From HXMU1420-13 sp024742815 (GTDB lineage Bacteria; Bacteroidota; Rhodothermia; Balneolales; Balneolaceae): a DNA stretch of 64,000 bases. Under the pieces are notes generated by a model. It was not told the origin of the DNA. It worked only from the letters and a program-made list of their open reading frames with translations, and made no database searches. The stretch spans positions 77,509 through 141,508 of the forward strand of contig JANSXX010000010.1 in NCBI GenBank assembly GCA_024742815.1, in the 5' to 3' direction. Positions 46,189 through 54,910 of the stretch are shown here, piece after piece (position 1 is the stretch's first letter; each line of letters opens with the position of its first letter). Position numbers and translations under genes: made by a program.

Positions 46189-46938
46189 ATGACTCACGAA
46201 GAAATTTTAGATCAACTTGAAGAAGGAATCGTACGCTCCGCAAATCCAACCGAAGATGGCGGTTGGGAAGCAAATATAGAGGTTAAAAAAGCAATTCTGG
46301 CGGCTTTTAAAAATGGAGTAAACGCCCAATTTGAAGGAGTTTATGATGGCTTTGTAGATAAACACAATCTTCCGCCTCGTTTTTTCACTCCAGAAGATGG
46401 CGTACGTTTGGTGCCGGGTGGTTCGTCGGTTCGCAGAGGCGCTTATGTTGCGTCAGGCGTCATAATCATGCCACCGGCTTACATCAACGTGGGTGCTTAT
46501 GTAGATGAAGGTTCGATGGTAGATAGTCACGCTTTGGTAGGTTCGTGCGCACAAATCGGAAAGAACGTACATCTATCTGCAGGAGTACAAATAGGTGGAG
46601 TGTTAGAACCTGTTGGGATGAGTCCTGTAATAATCGAAGATGATTGTTTTATTGGTGCCGGCGCTGTAATCGTAGAAGGTATTTTAGTACGAAAAAGAGC
46701 GGTAATCGCGCCGGGTGTCACACTATCTAAATCGATTCCCGTATATGATGCTGTAAAAGAAGAAGTACGAGAACGTGGAGCAGAAATTCCGGAAGGTGCA
46801 GTTGTTATTCCCGGAACAAGACCAATGAACTCCGAATGGGCAAAAAGCGAAGGCTTGAGTATGGCTTGTCCTATTATTGTGAAATATCGGGATGAAGATT
46901 CGGATGCTTCCCTTGAGCTTGAGGACGCGCTTCGATAA
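46189..46938 (+). CDS. dapD: Tetrahydrodipicolinate N-succinyltransferase
   Basis: Acyl transferase of the succinylase branch of DAP/lysine synthesis, 249 residues. An N-terminal helical part is followed by a left-handed beta-helix of hexapeptide repeats (about residues 95-200): GAYVASGVIIMPPAYINVGAYV, MVDSHALVGSCAQIGKNVHLSAGVQIGG, IIEDDCFIGAGAVIVEGI. It stands apart from lysC-dapBA by 2.8 kb. Its presence shows that the organism uses the succinylase branch rather than the aminotransferase shortcut. Confidence 0.93.
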   Translation: MTHEEILDQLEEGIVRSANPTEDGGWEANIEVKKAILAAFKNGVNAQFEGVYDGFVDKHNLPPRFFTPEDGVRLVPGGSSVRRGAYVASGVIIMPPAYINVGAYVDEGSMVDSHALVGSCAQIGKNVHLSAGVQIGGVLEPVGMSPVIIEDDCFIGAGAVIVEGILVRKRAVIAPGVTLSKSIPVYDAVKEEVRERGAEIPEGAVVIPGTRPMNSEWAKSEGLSMACPIIVKYRDEDSDASLELEDALR

Positions 46939-46948
46939 TTATATTCGA

Positions 46949-47347
46949 TTAATCTACACAACAGCCTTCTATTGAGCACTGGCAGTACTTCTGATTATAA
47001 AGATGAACTCCAATTAGAAAACTTGCTGCCAGATAGGAGAAAAACTCCGGTAAGTGTATCCATAAAAATTGCTCGTTTATAATTACTGCAAATAATAAAA
47101 AGTAGGCTACCCAAAAAATGGGTTTAATAGTGTTGTTTGAAGTCGTTTTTACAGATTGCAGTACAGCGAAAAAGGCAACAACCAAAAATGTGTAATTGAT
47201 GGATATCCACCAGACAGGAGCTTCTACACCATGATTAGCAGAGCCTGCTACAGCTATAAATAAAAAAGGAGTGGCAATGCAATGTAATAAGCAAACCATT
47301 CCGGCTAATGCACCAATTAAATCAGATTTCGTAGAAGTAATATTCAT
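46949..47347 (-). CDS. MerC-domain membrane protein
   Basis: A 132-residue protein with four hydrophobic helices, beginning MNITSTKSDLIGALAGMVC. MerC marks are the cysteine pair region GALAGMVCLLHCIATPFL and a Cys-rich end QKYCQCSIEGCCVD. MerC proteins move mercury or related metals across the inner membrane; chromosomal forms in Bacteroidota usually sit beside a Fur-family gene, as here, and no mer operon genes are present. Start ATG 47347 (TTG 47350 is just before it). A metal other than mercury is likely. Confidence 0.82.
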   Translation of the reverse strand: MNITSTKSDLIGALAGMVCLLHCIATPFLFIAVAGSANHGVEAPVWWISINYTFLVVAFFAVLQSVKTTSNNTIKPIFWVAYFLLFAVIINEQFLWIHLPEFFSYLAASFLIGVHLYNQKYCQCSIEGCCVD

Positions 47348-47396
47348 CAAATAGATAGTGTTGTAATTTCTAGATCAAATATACGGAATAACTTGC

Positions 47397-47417
47397 TATT
47401 GCAACACAGTTGCAGTA
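47397..47417. promoter_or_regulatory. Likely Fur-family operator between merC-like and fur-like genes
   Basis: Perfect inverted repeat TGCAAC-ACA-GTTGCA (47400-47414), with extra TA/TA symmetry at 47397-47398 and 47416-47417. It sits ten bases before the regulator ATG and in the shared 80-base divergent gap, so it could control both genes. It resembles operators of Zur-type regulators; which metal is inferred, not shown. Confidence 0.6.
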
Positions 47418-47427
47418 AAATTAATAT

Positions 47428-47805
47428 ATGGGAATATCGAGAAGGACCAAATCGGTAGATTTAATTACGAAAGAGTTTGAAAGCATTTCCGGTGCGATTT
47501 CAACCACCGAGCTAATCGATCGCTTATCAGAACAGATCAATAAAACCACCATTTATCGAGTGTTGGAAAAACTTGAAGACGATGGTTATGTGCATTCTTT
47601 TCTTGGCAAACAGGGCATTACTTGGTACGCGAAGTGTAATGATTGTACCGGACATTCTCACCACGACGAACACCCACATTTCCAGTGCATCGAGTGTGGA
47701 AAAGTGGATTGCTTACCGATTACTGTTCAGATTCCAAAAATTGAGGATCGAACTATTGAAAAAACCAATGTGTTGATCCTCGGGAAATGTAATAAGTGTC
47801 TTTAA
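47428..47805 (+). CDS. Fur-family metalloregulator
   Basis: A 125-residue protein with a winged-helix N-domain (TTELIDRLSEQINKTTIYRVLEKLEDDGYV, residues 31-60) and a metal-binding C-domain: the histidine cluster GHSHHDEHPHFQCIECGKVDC plus a final CNKC, giving the structural Cys4 zinc site. It is short compared with ferric Fur (about 140-150), as zinc or peroxide regulators often are. It is divergent from the MerC-like gene with a dyad operator between them. Confidence 0.9.
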   Translation: MGISRRTKSVDLITKEFESISGAISTTELIDRLSEQINKTTIYRVLEKLEDDGYVHSFLGKQGITWYAKCNDCTGHSHHDEHPHFQCIECGKVDCLPITVQIPKIEDRTIEKTNVLILGKCNKCL

Positions 47806-47814
47806 TTCAAAGCT

Positions 47815-49188
47815 TTATTGTTGAATCATTTTATCACCGGTTTCAAAATCTTTAGCGATAATTGCCCGATCGTATTCCTCGCCTAACACGGTATAGGCAA
47901 CGTAAGTTAGCGTATTATCTTCAACGGTAATTACCTGATAAAACTGAGTCTGCTCACCGACTTCAACGTTTTTATAGCCATCAGCTTTATACTCTTCCAT
48001 CTGATCTTCGTCCACCGCATATTGCTTTGGTCCACTTACCGAAGTTACATACATGGTTTTGATGCTACCAGTTGCGCTTTTATCAGCAGTCCGAATGGGA
48101 ACATGTCCTCGGGCGTAAGTATGGTCATGGCCGTTGAGTACTAAATCAACTCCATACTTATCGAACAATGGTTTCCAGTTATCGCGAGCAAATTGAAAAT
48201 TTCGACCTTTAGCCGGCGAGAACACCGAATGGTGGCAGGTTACGATTTTCCATTTTGCGGTACTATTCTTCAACTGCTGCTCCAAAAACTCAGTTTGTTG
48301 TTCAAGCTGATCGGTAGAGTTTAACACGATAATATGTATATCCTGATAGTGCACAGAATACACCGTTTCATGGAGCTCCGGATCTAAGTCGGTTTCTTCA
48401 GGAAGTGTGAATTGAGGTCTCCATTGCATCGACAGTTCACGTGATTTTAACGTGCCTTTCCGCATGAACTCGTGATTCCCTACAACAGGGATAGCGGTCC
48501 ATTGGCTATGGATAAATCCGCCGGCCTTAAACCATTCGGCCCATTCTAAATCGCGGTGCGCATAATTAACTAAATCGCCTGCATGAATTACAAAAGATGC
48601 ATCCGGTGCGGTTTGGTACGCCATTCGTATTACACGCGACCAATGCTCTAGAATATCATTTTGTGCATCTCCAAAATATACAAACTGCGTAGGATGGTAG
48701 CCCTTTTTTGCCGTTCTAAACTGAATCCACTCACTCCAGTGCTCATCGCCATTGCCAACTCGGTATGCATACAATTTGTCGGGTTCTAAGCCTTCAAAAA
48801 CAACACTATGATAATGCACTATCAAAGAGTTATTATCTTTGTACTGCCCTAAATCGAACTCCTCTAGTTCGGCGTTGATGGTAATTGCTTCCTCTACGAA
48901 CTTTGAGTTAACCGAAGCTTCCGCGATTTGAGCAACACCGTTAGTTATCGATGTATCGGTTCGCCACGTTACAGCTCGTGATGTAGCGGGATCACCTTTA
49001 AACGTTAGGATGATTCGATCCGGATCTTTACTTGGAATTTCCCAATGGTGTAAACCCTCATGATGATGATGATGGTGCTGCTGCTGAGCACAAGTAGTTA
49101 AACTTCCAATTGCTGTAACTATAAATGTACAACACATCAAAATCTTTAAACTTGAGCCCGATTTAATTGTTTTATTAGAAAATATCAT
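47815..49188 (-). CDS. Purple acid phosphatase-like metallophosphoesterase with His6 tract
   Basis: A 457-residue exported protein, probably a lipoprotein (LTTC at about residues 30-33). Immediately after the Cys is QQQHHHHHHEGLHH, a natural hexahistidine. A fibronectin-like N-domain (TFKGDPATSRAVTWRTD) precedes the metallophosphatase core: FGDAQND, HAGDLVNYAHRDLEW, VVGNHEFM, TCHHSVFSP and NGHDHTYARGH, which complete the dinuclear metal ligand set. Substrate: phosphomonoesters or nucleotides. It is convergent with the Fur-family gene, and the His tract may gather metal for the active site (inference). Confidence 0.9.
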   Translation of the reverse strand: MIFSNKTIKSGSSLKILMCCTFIVTAIGSLTTCAQQQHHHHHHEGLHHWEIPSKDPDRIILTFKGDPATSRAVTWRTDTSITNGVAQIAEASVNSKFVEEAITINAELEEFDLGQYKDNNSLIVHYHSVVFEGLEPDKLYAYRVGNGDEHWSEWIQFRTAKKGYHPTQFVYFGDAQNDILEHWSRVIRMAYQTAPDASFVIHAGDLVNYAHRDLEWAEWFKAGGFIHSQWTAIPVVGNHEFMRKGTLKSRELSMQWRPQFTLPEETDLDPELHETVYSVHYQDIHIIVLNSTDQLEQQTEFLEQQLKNSTAKWKIVTCHHSVFSPAKGRNFQFARDNWKPLFDKYGVDLVLNGHDHTYARGHVPIRTADKSATGSIKTMYVTSVSGPKQYAVDEDQMEEYKADGYKNVEVGEQTQFYQVITVEDNTLTYVAYTVLGEEYDRAIIAKDFETGDKMIQQ

Positions 49189-49443
49189 AGGAAAAAAGAT
49201 GAATTAATTAGACGATAGCTCAAAATTTGTAATTCTGGGGAAAGAATCTTGAATGTAACTAGGTATAGCTACTATCGTTTTAAATGAAGCTATTCGATGT
49301 AGTTACTCTGCATGTAAATAAACACAGTTGTTAATCAATAGAATCACTTATCAATTAACGGAATTCTTGTCTAATACTAATTAAACAAATGGTAAAGATT
49401 GCTGTCCTGTTCAATAACCTAAAAAAGTGGTAAAAGAATTGAA
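49189..49443. other. Intergenic stretch, nothing recognised
   Basis: AT-rich gap between two minus-strand genes. I see no ORF, terminator hairpin or repeat. It presumably contains the promoter of the metallophosphoesterase. Confidence 0.4.
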
Positions 49444-49869
49444 CTAAAATCCATACCCAAGCGAGAAGTAGATAAGTTCAGGAAAGCCAACACCACCACG
49501 AAGCAACCAGCCTTTTTTGGGTTTTTGATAGCGTAAACCAAGTTCAAAATCTGGGAAAAGTTCGGTTTCCTCAAAACCCAAACCAACTCCTAAGCCCGAT
49601 TCGAACTGGATATTGCGCCTTCCAAGCAGCCACTGCAGCGAAACTGCAGAATATAGCTGAGACGATGAATCATAAATTTCACCTATACCAACGTTTGCGT
49701 ACACGGTATTAGCTCCTTTTGCTGTTAACAGTTTTTCTGCGTTAGCTGAAGTAGTAAACCCACCGGCACTTACATAGAAAAGTAGATCGGATTTATTCTG
49801 TGCAGCAGTGTTTTGTGAGATAAAAAGCAGAGCAACGAAAGTGAGTGTTGATAAAATAGTTTTGCGCAT
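49444..49869 (-). CDS. Small outer-membrane beta-barrel-like protein
   Basis: A 141-residue exported protein with a signal peptide (STLTFVALLFISQNTAAQ). The rest alternates hydrophobic and polar residues in strand-like runs (LFYVSAGGFTTS, TVYANVGIGEIYDSS, FESGLGVGLGFEE, LLRGGVGFPELIYFSLGYGF) and ends in Phe, as outer-membrane barrel proteins do. About eight strands would fit. No specific family recognised. Confidence 0.7.
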   Translation of the reverse strand: MRKTILSTLTFVALLFISQNTAAQNKSDLLFYVSAGGFTTSANAEKLLTAKGANTVYANVGIGEIYDSSSQLYSAVSLQWLLGRRNIQFESGLGVGLGFEETELFPDFELGLRYQKPKKGWLLRGGVGFPELIYFSLGYGF

Positions 49870-49962
49870 TATCTATTCTTTAATTTTTTGATTGGCGGCG
49901 AAACTACATCAAGTTCAATATGAATGGCAAGTTGTTGAAATTAAATTATCACGATAGCAAGT

Positions 49963-50901
49963 CTACCAAGCTAATATCGTAGAAAGCACACGAGCAAAAT
50001 CTTTTCCCATACGGATGTACCCATCACTATCGTAGTGCCAAGGATCGGCGTAATTATAGAACCGTGTATCTCGAACAATAGCGGCCTGCTGATCTTCGCG
50101 CACAAACTTTTCCTGGGCATGTTGAATCAGCTCTCCGTAAGTCCAAACTTTGCCATTTTCTCCTTTCCACGATTCCGAGATTTTACCCAGCACAATAGGA
50201 ATGTCATCATTATGAAAGGTAGCACGAATTAAACCCAGTAAATGCGAAAGGTTTTGATAATAGACGGCTGCAATTTCTTCGGTAAAAACCGCATCACTTT
50301 CGCCTTGCATCCATAGTATGCCCGACGGAATAAGTGTTTCTTCGATCCCGTCTCCGTCAATATCTGTGTTAGCTAAAGCACCTCTTACGGTGGTCAAGAA
50401 ATGATCGTATTGGTTAATGCCGTTATTCTCATCGTATTCAGGATCCCAAGCTCCGAATTCATCCGCAGCTCGCTGGTCGATGGAAGTTCCCCCTTTGGAG
50501 TATTTGATGAGCGCTATTTTTTCGTTGGGATAAAGAGCTTTTAGCGTTTTAACAAAGCTCAATTCCATACCAAAGCGATTGGAGTAGGCATTTTTGCTTC
50601 CATCCGAAGAAAAACCGACGCCATGACCAGGTTGAAGGGGAGCCCAAAGGCCAAGTCCGCCCGATTCGTTTCCATCATCGGCCGGGTTTCCGTGATAAAT
50701 CCAGACATCATCAAAACCAGAAGTCAGTGAATCCGGTAATTCGCTGTTAAATCCATATCCATCCATGTTAGATTGGCCGCCAAGGTAGAAAAGTCGGTAG
50801 GTATTGTTCATAGAAGATTGGGCATTTATTAGAATAGGGAACAGCACGAAAATAATCGTAATGGTATAGCTGTAGATCTGAGTTCGCCAATTATTCCTCA
50901 T
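49963..50901 (-). CDS. SGNH-hydrolase (sialate O-acetylesterase-like)
   Basis: A 312-residue exported hydrolase with a signal peptide (ITIIFVLFPILINAQ). SASA-domain blocks are YLGGQSNMDGYG (nucleophile Ser), LIKYSKGGTSIDQ, ILWMQGESDAVF, and D-x-x-H in DPWHYDSDGYIRMG. Such enzymes de-acetylate carbohydrates. The ATG at 50901 overlaps the stop of the upstream membrane protein gene by 11 bases; an in-frame ATG at 50937 would push the signal peptide inward. Confidence 0.88.
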   Translation of the reverse strand: MRNNWRTQIYSYTITIIFVLFPILINAQSSMNNTYRLFYLGGQSNMDGYGFNSELPDSLTSGFDDVWIYHGNPADDGNESGGLGLWAPLQPGHGVGFSSDGSKNAYSNRFGMELSFVKTLKALYPNEKIALIKYSKGGTSIDQRAADEFGAWDPEYDENNGINQYDHFLTTVRGALANTDIDGDGIEETLIPSGILWMQGESDAVFTEEIAAVYYQNLSHLLGLIRATFHNDDIPIVLGKISESWKGENGKVWTYGELIQHAQEKFVREDQQAAIVRDTRFYNYADPWHYDSDGYIRMGKDFARVLSTILAW

Positions 50902-52447
50902 ATAGCACTTCAACAATTTTGGTATCTGAGGTTTCAAAAACAGGATTTAACAAGTACTCAGGTTGGTTTTCGATGGATAAGATTAAAGAATCAGATTTCT
51001 GATATATTGAATTTTTAAGAAAAGAACTCTCTAAAAAAAGTTCATTGAACTCCTTGTTAGATAACTTGTAAGATAATGATCCCGATGAGATAATCAACCA
51101 CTTAGGTTTATAGGTGATAATAAATTGCTCGGATAGTTTATCATAGTCACCAACAGCAACTGTATCAGTTAACTTAGGAAAATAGGCAAAGCTGAAGCTT
51201 TTGACCGGGCGTTTTATACTCTCCTGATAATACAATTGAATGTGTTGATCCCAACCATTCAGGTTGTCGATAAACAGATAATGTTCATGGGCATTGTTCT
51301 TTTTTAGCCAGTTAATAGTTTTACTAATGGCTTCAGGTTGTGGTTTATGCCCTAATGCAATAGACGGAATCGGGTAAAAGATGTATGAAAGTAGAAAAAC
51401 AGAGGTAAGTGGTATGGTAGACAAAGAATATCGTTTAAGTAATTCAACTGAACTAGATGGAATACTGGCTAATAAACTTGCAAGTAAAAGAAATCCGGGA
51501 ATTAAGAAAAACCGTTCACTACCCCGGCTTTGTTCGTTTAGAATTGCATAAACCAAGAGTATAAAACCGCTAAATGCAAAAAGGAAAAACTTTGATCGTT
51601 CAGTGAATCTAAGCCGGCTACCTTTTAGCAATACTAAGACTACTAAACCTAAAAATAGGAGACCGCTGGGCATTAAAAAATCTGTAATCATGATGGTTAA
51701 TTGCTCAAAACCATGCAAGTCGTGTGTTCTGATATTGTGAGTCAAGAACGATTCATTCTCAGGGATAATGAAATAAGCATAGAAATACCTGAATACAAAG
51801 AATGAGGAAGAGATTCCGGTGAAAACAATCGATTGAAGCACTTTTCTGTGATAGATCAAATACAGTGCTAATCCAAGAATAATAGATATAAGTTCGGTTC
51901 TAATTGTAGTTGAAACCAATAGTAAAATAGAAGACAGTAATAGCCCGGTCCATTTCGCTTTGTTGAAAAAAAGAAGTGAAAGTACCACAAAAAATAGCGC
52001 GTATAACTCAGAATAAACACTGGCCGACATAAATAACAAGGTTGGATAACATAATAGAAGCAGACCAAAAGAATATTTCTTAGTGTCGTCTTTCAATAAT
52101 CTCATGCCCAAAGCTGATATCGATAGGTACAGCCCAATACTGAAAAGTATGATGCACTTAATAATTGCTGTATCAGCCAAGCCAAATAATCTGAAAAATT
52201 CTATAATCAACTTTTGGATAAAGAAATAACCAAATGGCCAGTTGCTGTTTACAATTTCTTTAAGCGATGTTTCCCAAAAGAAAGTATCGGAATCGAGCAT
52301 GCTCATTAATACTCGGTTCGACATATCTGCCTGTCCAATAGTTAACGACCCATTAATGGTAAAGAAGCTTAGAAAGGCAGCAATCCCTAAAAATGTGAAC
52401 CAGTATATGCGAGAAATTGATATGCGATCGAAATATGATGAAAACAA
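50891..52447 (-). CDS. Polytopic membrane protein, probable GT-C glycosyltransferase
   Basis: A 518-residue protein with about ten to twelve hydrophobic helices in the first 370 residues, starting FTFLGIAAFLSFFTINGSL, and a soluble C-terminal 130 residues. The first extracytoplasmic loop carries acidic residues (MLDSDTFFWETSLKEI), and RSRGSERFFLIPG-like wording occurs near residue 305, as in GT39/GT83-type lipid-linked sugar transferases. Assignment to that superfamily is by architecture only. The start appears to be TTG. Coupled to the SGNH esterase. Confidence 0.6.
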   Translation of the reverse strand: MFSSYFDRISISRIYWFTFLGIAAFLSFFTINGSLTIGQADMSNRVLMSMLDSDTFFWETSLKEIVNSNWPFGYFFIQKLIIEFFRLFGLADTAIIKCIILFSIGLYLSISALGMRLLKDDTKKYSFGLLLLCYPTLLFMSASVYSELYALFFVVLSLLFFNKAKWTGLLLSSILLLVSTTIRTELISIILGLALYLIYHRKVLQSIVFTGISSSFFVFRYFYAYFIIPENESFLTHNIRTHDLHGFEQLTIMITDFLMPSGLLFLGLVVLVLLKGSRLRFTERSKFFLFAFSGFILLVYAILNEQSRGSERFFLIPGFLLLASLLASIPSSSVELLKRYSLSTIPLTSVFLLSYIFYPIPSIALGHKPQPEAISKTINWLKKNNAHEHYLFIDNLNGWDQHIQLYYQESIKRPVKSFSFAYFPKLTDTVAVGDYDKLSEQFIITYKPKWLIISSGSLSYKLSNKEFNELFLESSFLKNSIYQKSDSLILSIENQPEYLLNPVFETSDTKIVEVLYEE

Positions 52448-52615
52448 TGTATGCGATGTGTTATCTACGATTTGCGAACTATAACAAAGGTATACATTAG
52501 TTCAATAAGTGAGAAGATCAAACTAACTAACATCGCACTGATTGGTAATTACGTCACAATAATCATCATATTTAAATTCTGAATTATCCTTGTATATTCG
52601 GCCAAACTATTGGCT

Positions 52616-53830
52616 ATGAGAATATTATCATTACTTGGTTGTATCGGTTTTTTACTTGTTACTTGCGAACGGTCAACCGATCCGTTAACCGAAATCATAA
52701 CGCAAGATGAACAACTTCAAGCGCTAGCTTCTGATCCCTTTCATCAAGTGCAGGTGATGTATACCCAAATCGATCGAGATAGTGCAAACCGACCTACATT
52801 TACTACCTATCAATTTAATATTGATGATGAGCGCTATTTCTATCCGGCGAGTACGGTAAAACTTCCATCGGTTCTTATCGCTTTCGAAAAGATGAAGGAG
52901 CTTGGAATTCCGATTGATGCACGAATGGAAATCGACAGCGCCTATTCCAGACAGTCGGCGGTACGGGTAGATTCATCAGCGGCAAATTTGGAGCCATCTG
53001 TTGCGCATTATGCAAAGAAAATTTTGTTAGTTTCAGATAACGATGCGTATAACCGCTTGTATGAATTTATTGGGCAGGATGCCTTTAACGAGATTCTCGA
53101 GCAAAAAGGGTATCCAAAAACAAGAATTACACATCGGTTAGCGATTTCGAGAACAGCCGATGAAAATGCCCGAACGAATCCGATGCGTTTTTATATAGAT
53201 GATGGGTTAGTGTATCAGCAACCTCTTCAGATCGCTTCTTCCGTGCATAGTGCTGAAGAACCTATTTTGATGGGAGATGGCTATTTGAGCGGAAACGAAA
53301 TAATAGAAGGCCCCTTTGACTTTACGGCGAAAAATTTCTTCCCGCTCACAGAACAACATCAAATGATAAAGGCCCTCATCTTCCCGGAGGAGTTTCCTAA
53401 GTACGCGTTTGATTTACGACCTGAAGATCGGGATGAGGTACTAAAATATATGTCAATTTTACCTCGGGAATCCGAAATCAGTATTTATCAGAATAGGGAG
53501 AGTTACTGGGATTCGTACGTAAAATTCTTGATGTATGGCTCCAGACCTGAAGTTACAATTCCTTCGAATATCCGCATCTATAACAAGATTGGCGTTGCCT
53601 ATGGTTTTACAACTGATAATGCTTATATCATTGATACTGAGCATAACATTGAGTTCTTTTTAAGTGCAACTATACACACCAATCCAAATAACATTTATAA
53701 TGATGGAGTGTACGATTATGAAACGGTTGCATTTCCTTTTTTGGAGAGATTAGGAAATAGGATATACCAATTCGAATTAGAACGAAACAGAACTTTTAAA
53801 CCAAATTTCACAGAATTACTATCTGATTAA
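52616..53830 (+). CDS. Class A beta-lactamase-like serine hydrolase, lipoprotein
   Basis: A 404-residue protein with a lipobox (FLLVTC) and intact catalytic motifs: SxxK as STVK in FYPASTVKLPSVLIAFEKM, SDN in LLVSDNDAYNRLYEF, and K-x-G as NKIGVAYGF. It is longer than TEM-type enzymes (about 290), with an insertion after the SDN motif. It could be a peptidoglycan carboxypeptidase/endopeptidase or a beta-lactamase. It begins the operon with DUF1611 (three-base gap) and the epimerase-like gene, which favours a cell-wall role. ATG 52616 is taken over TTG 52610. Confidence 0.85.
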   Translation: MRILSLLGCIGFLLVTCERSTDPLTEIITQDEQLQALASDPFHQVQVMYTQIDRDSANRPTFTTYQFNIDDERYFYPASTVKLPSVLIAFEKMKELGIPIDARMEIDSAYSRQSAVRVDSSAANLEPSVAHYAKKILLVSDNDAYNRLYEFIGQDAFNEILEQKGYPKTRITHRLAISRTADENARTNPMRFYIDDGLVYQQPLQIASSVHSAEEPILMGDGYLSGNEIIEGPFDFTAKNFFPLTEQHQMIKALIFPEEFPKYAFDLRPEDRDEVLKYMSILPRESEISIYQNRESYWDSYVKFLMYGSRPEVTIPSNIRIYNKIGVAYGFTTDNAYIIDTEHNIEFFLSATIHTNPNNIYNDGVYDYETVAFPFLERLGNRIYQFELERNRTFKPNFTELLSD

Positions 53831-53833
53831 TAT

Positions 53834-54910
53834 ATGGACCAACCACACATTTCGGGTAAAGCAGTTATCCTTACTGCAGGCACACTACACACAATAAATG
53901 CCAAAACTGCTCATGGTTTGCTCCGAGTATCCAATCGATTTGAAATTATTGGAGTTATCGACGAAAATAATGCGGGAAAAGATGCCGGTGAAGTAGTAGA
54001 TGGCAAACCAAATGGAGTTCCAGTATTACCTTCAATTCTATCATTTATTGAACTCCACGAAAAGCCGAAATATGCCATTATCGGTATGGCTACCAAAGGT
54101 GGGGTACTTCCTAAAGAATTATACCCGTTGGTGAAGCAAATTTTATCGTTGGGCATTCATATCGTAAACGGATTACATCAACCAATTTCCGAAATCGAAG
54201 AGTTTAAAAGTGTAGCCTACGAACACGGCGATATTATTTACGATATCCGAAAATCCCGCTCATTTGATGACTTGCATTTCTGGACCGGGAAAATTCAGGA
54301 AATCACTGCTACTAAAATCGCTGTATTGGGTACCGATTGCGCGTTAGGAAAGCGAACGACCTCCAAAATGTTAGAAGCAGAGTTGAATAAACTTGGTCAT
54401 AAAGCGGAGATGATTTATACCGGACAAACAGGGTGGATGCAAGGCGCTAATTATGGCTTTTTGTTTGATGCCACCGCCAATGATTTTATCTCGGGCGAAT
54501 TGGAACACGCAATGCACGAGTGCTGGAAAAATGAACAAGTTGATGTTTTAATTATGGAAGGTCAGTCGGGATTAAGAAATCCGAGCGGTCCATGTGGCTC
54601 TGAGTTTATTATTTCAGGTGCGGCTGATGGCGTTATTTTGCAACATTCTCCGGTGCGCACTCGCTTTAAAGGACTGGATCATTATCCTGCAGAAATGCCG
54701 GATGTTTTAGATGAAGTTGAATTGATTGAAAAGCTCGGAGCTCCGGTAATTGGTCTCTCCATCAACACACAGGATATGACCAAAGCAGAGCTTGAACCGT
54801 ATCGCAGTGCACTATCAACCAAAACCGATTTGCCCATAGTTTTCCCATTTTTTGAATCAATCGATCCTTTAGTAAAAGCAGTAACCGCTTTAAAATCTGG
54901 CTCTAAATGA
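53834..54910 (+). CDS. DUF1611 P-loop protein (DgcN-like)
   Basis: A 358-residue cytoplasmic protein with an N-terminal NAD-like fold (about residues 8-110; AVILTAGTLHTINAKTAHGLLR, YAIIGMATKGG) and a P-loop C-terminal domain (about 150-350) whose nucleotide loop reads VLGTDCALGKRTTSKMLEAE, with LIMEGQSGLRNPSG further on. DUF1611 members have been tied to D-glutamate use as N-acetyltransferases (DgcN) working with an enolase-superfamily partner (DgcA); the next gene is exactly such a partner and overlaps by four bases. The assignment rests on family and neighbour. Confidence 0.8.
   Translation: MDQPHISGKAVILTAGTLHTINAKTAHGLLRVSNRFEIIGVIDENNAGKDAGEVVDGKPNGVPVLPSILSFIELHEKPKYAIIGMATKGGVLPKELYPLVKQILSLGIHIVNGLHQPISEIEEFKSVAYEHGDIIYDIRKSRSFDDLHFWTGKIQEITATKIAVLGTDCALGKRTTSKMLEAELNKLGHKAEMIYTGQTGWMQGANYGFLFDATANDFISGELEHAMHECWKNEQVDVLIMEGQSGLRNPSGPCGSEFIISGAADGVILQHSPVRTRFKGLDHYPAEMPDVLDEVELIEKLGAPVIGLSINTQDMTKAELEPYRSALSTKTDLPIVFPFFESIDPLVKAVTALKSGSK

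Noticed and set aside
46949..47347. Mercury resistance operon
   Set aside because: Only a MerC-like protein is present; no merR, merA, merT or merP nearby.
47815..49188. Hexahistidine as a cloning tag artefact
   Set aside because: The tract sits inside a native lipoprotein leader with flanking His and natural codon use, in a normal genomic context.
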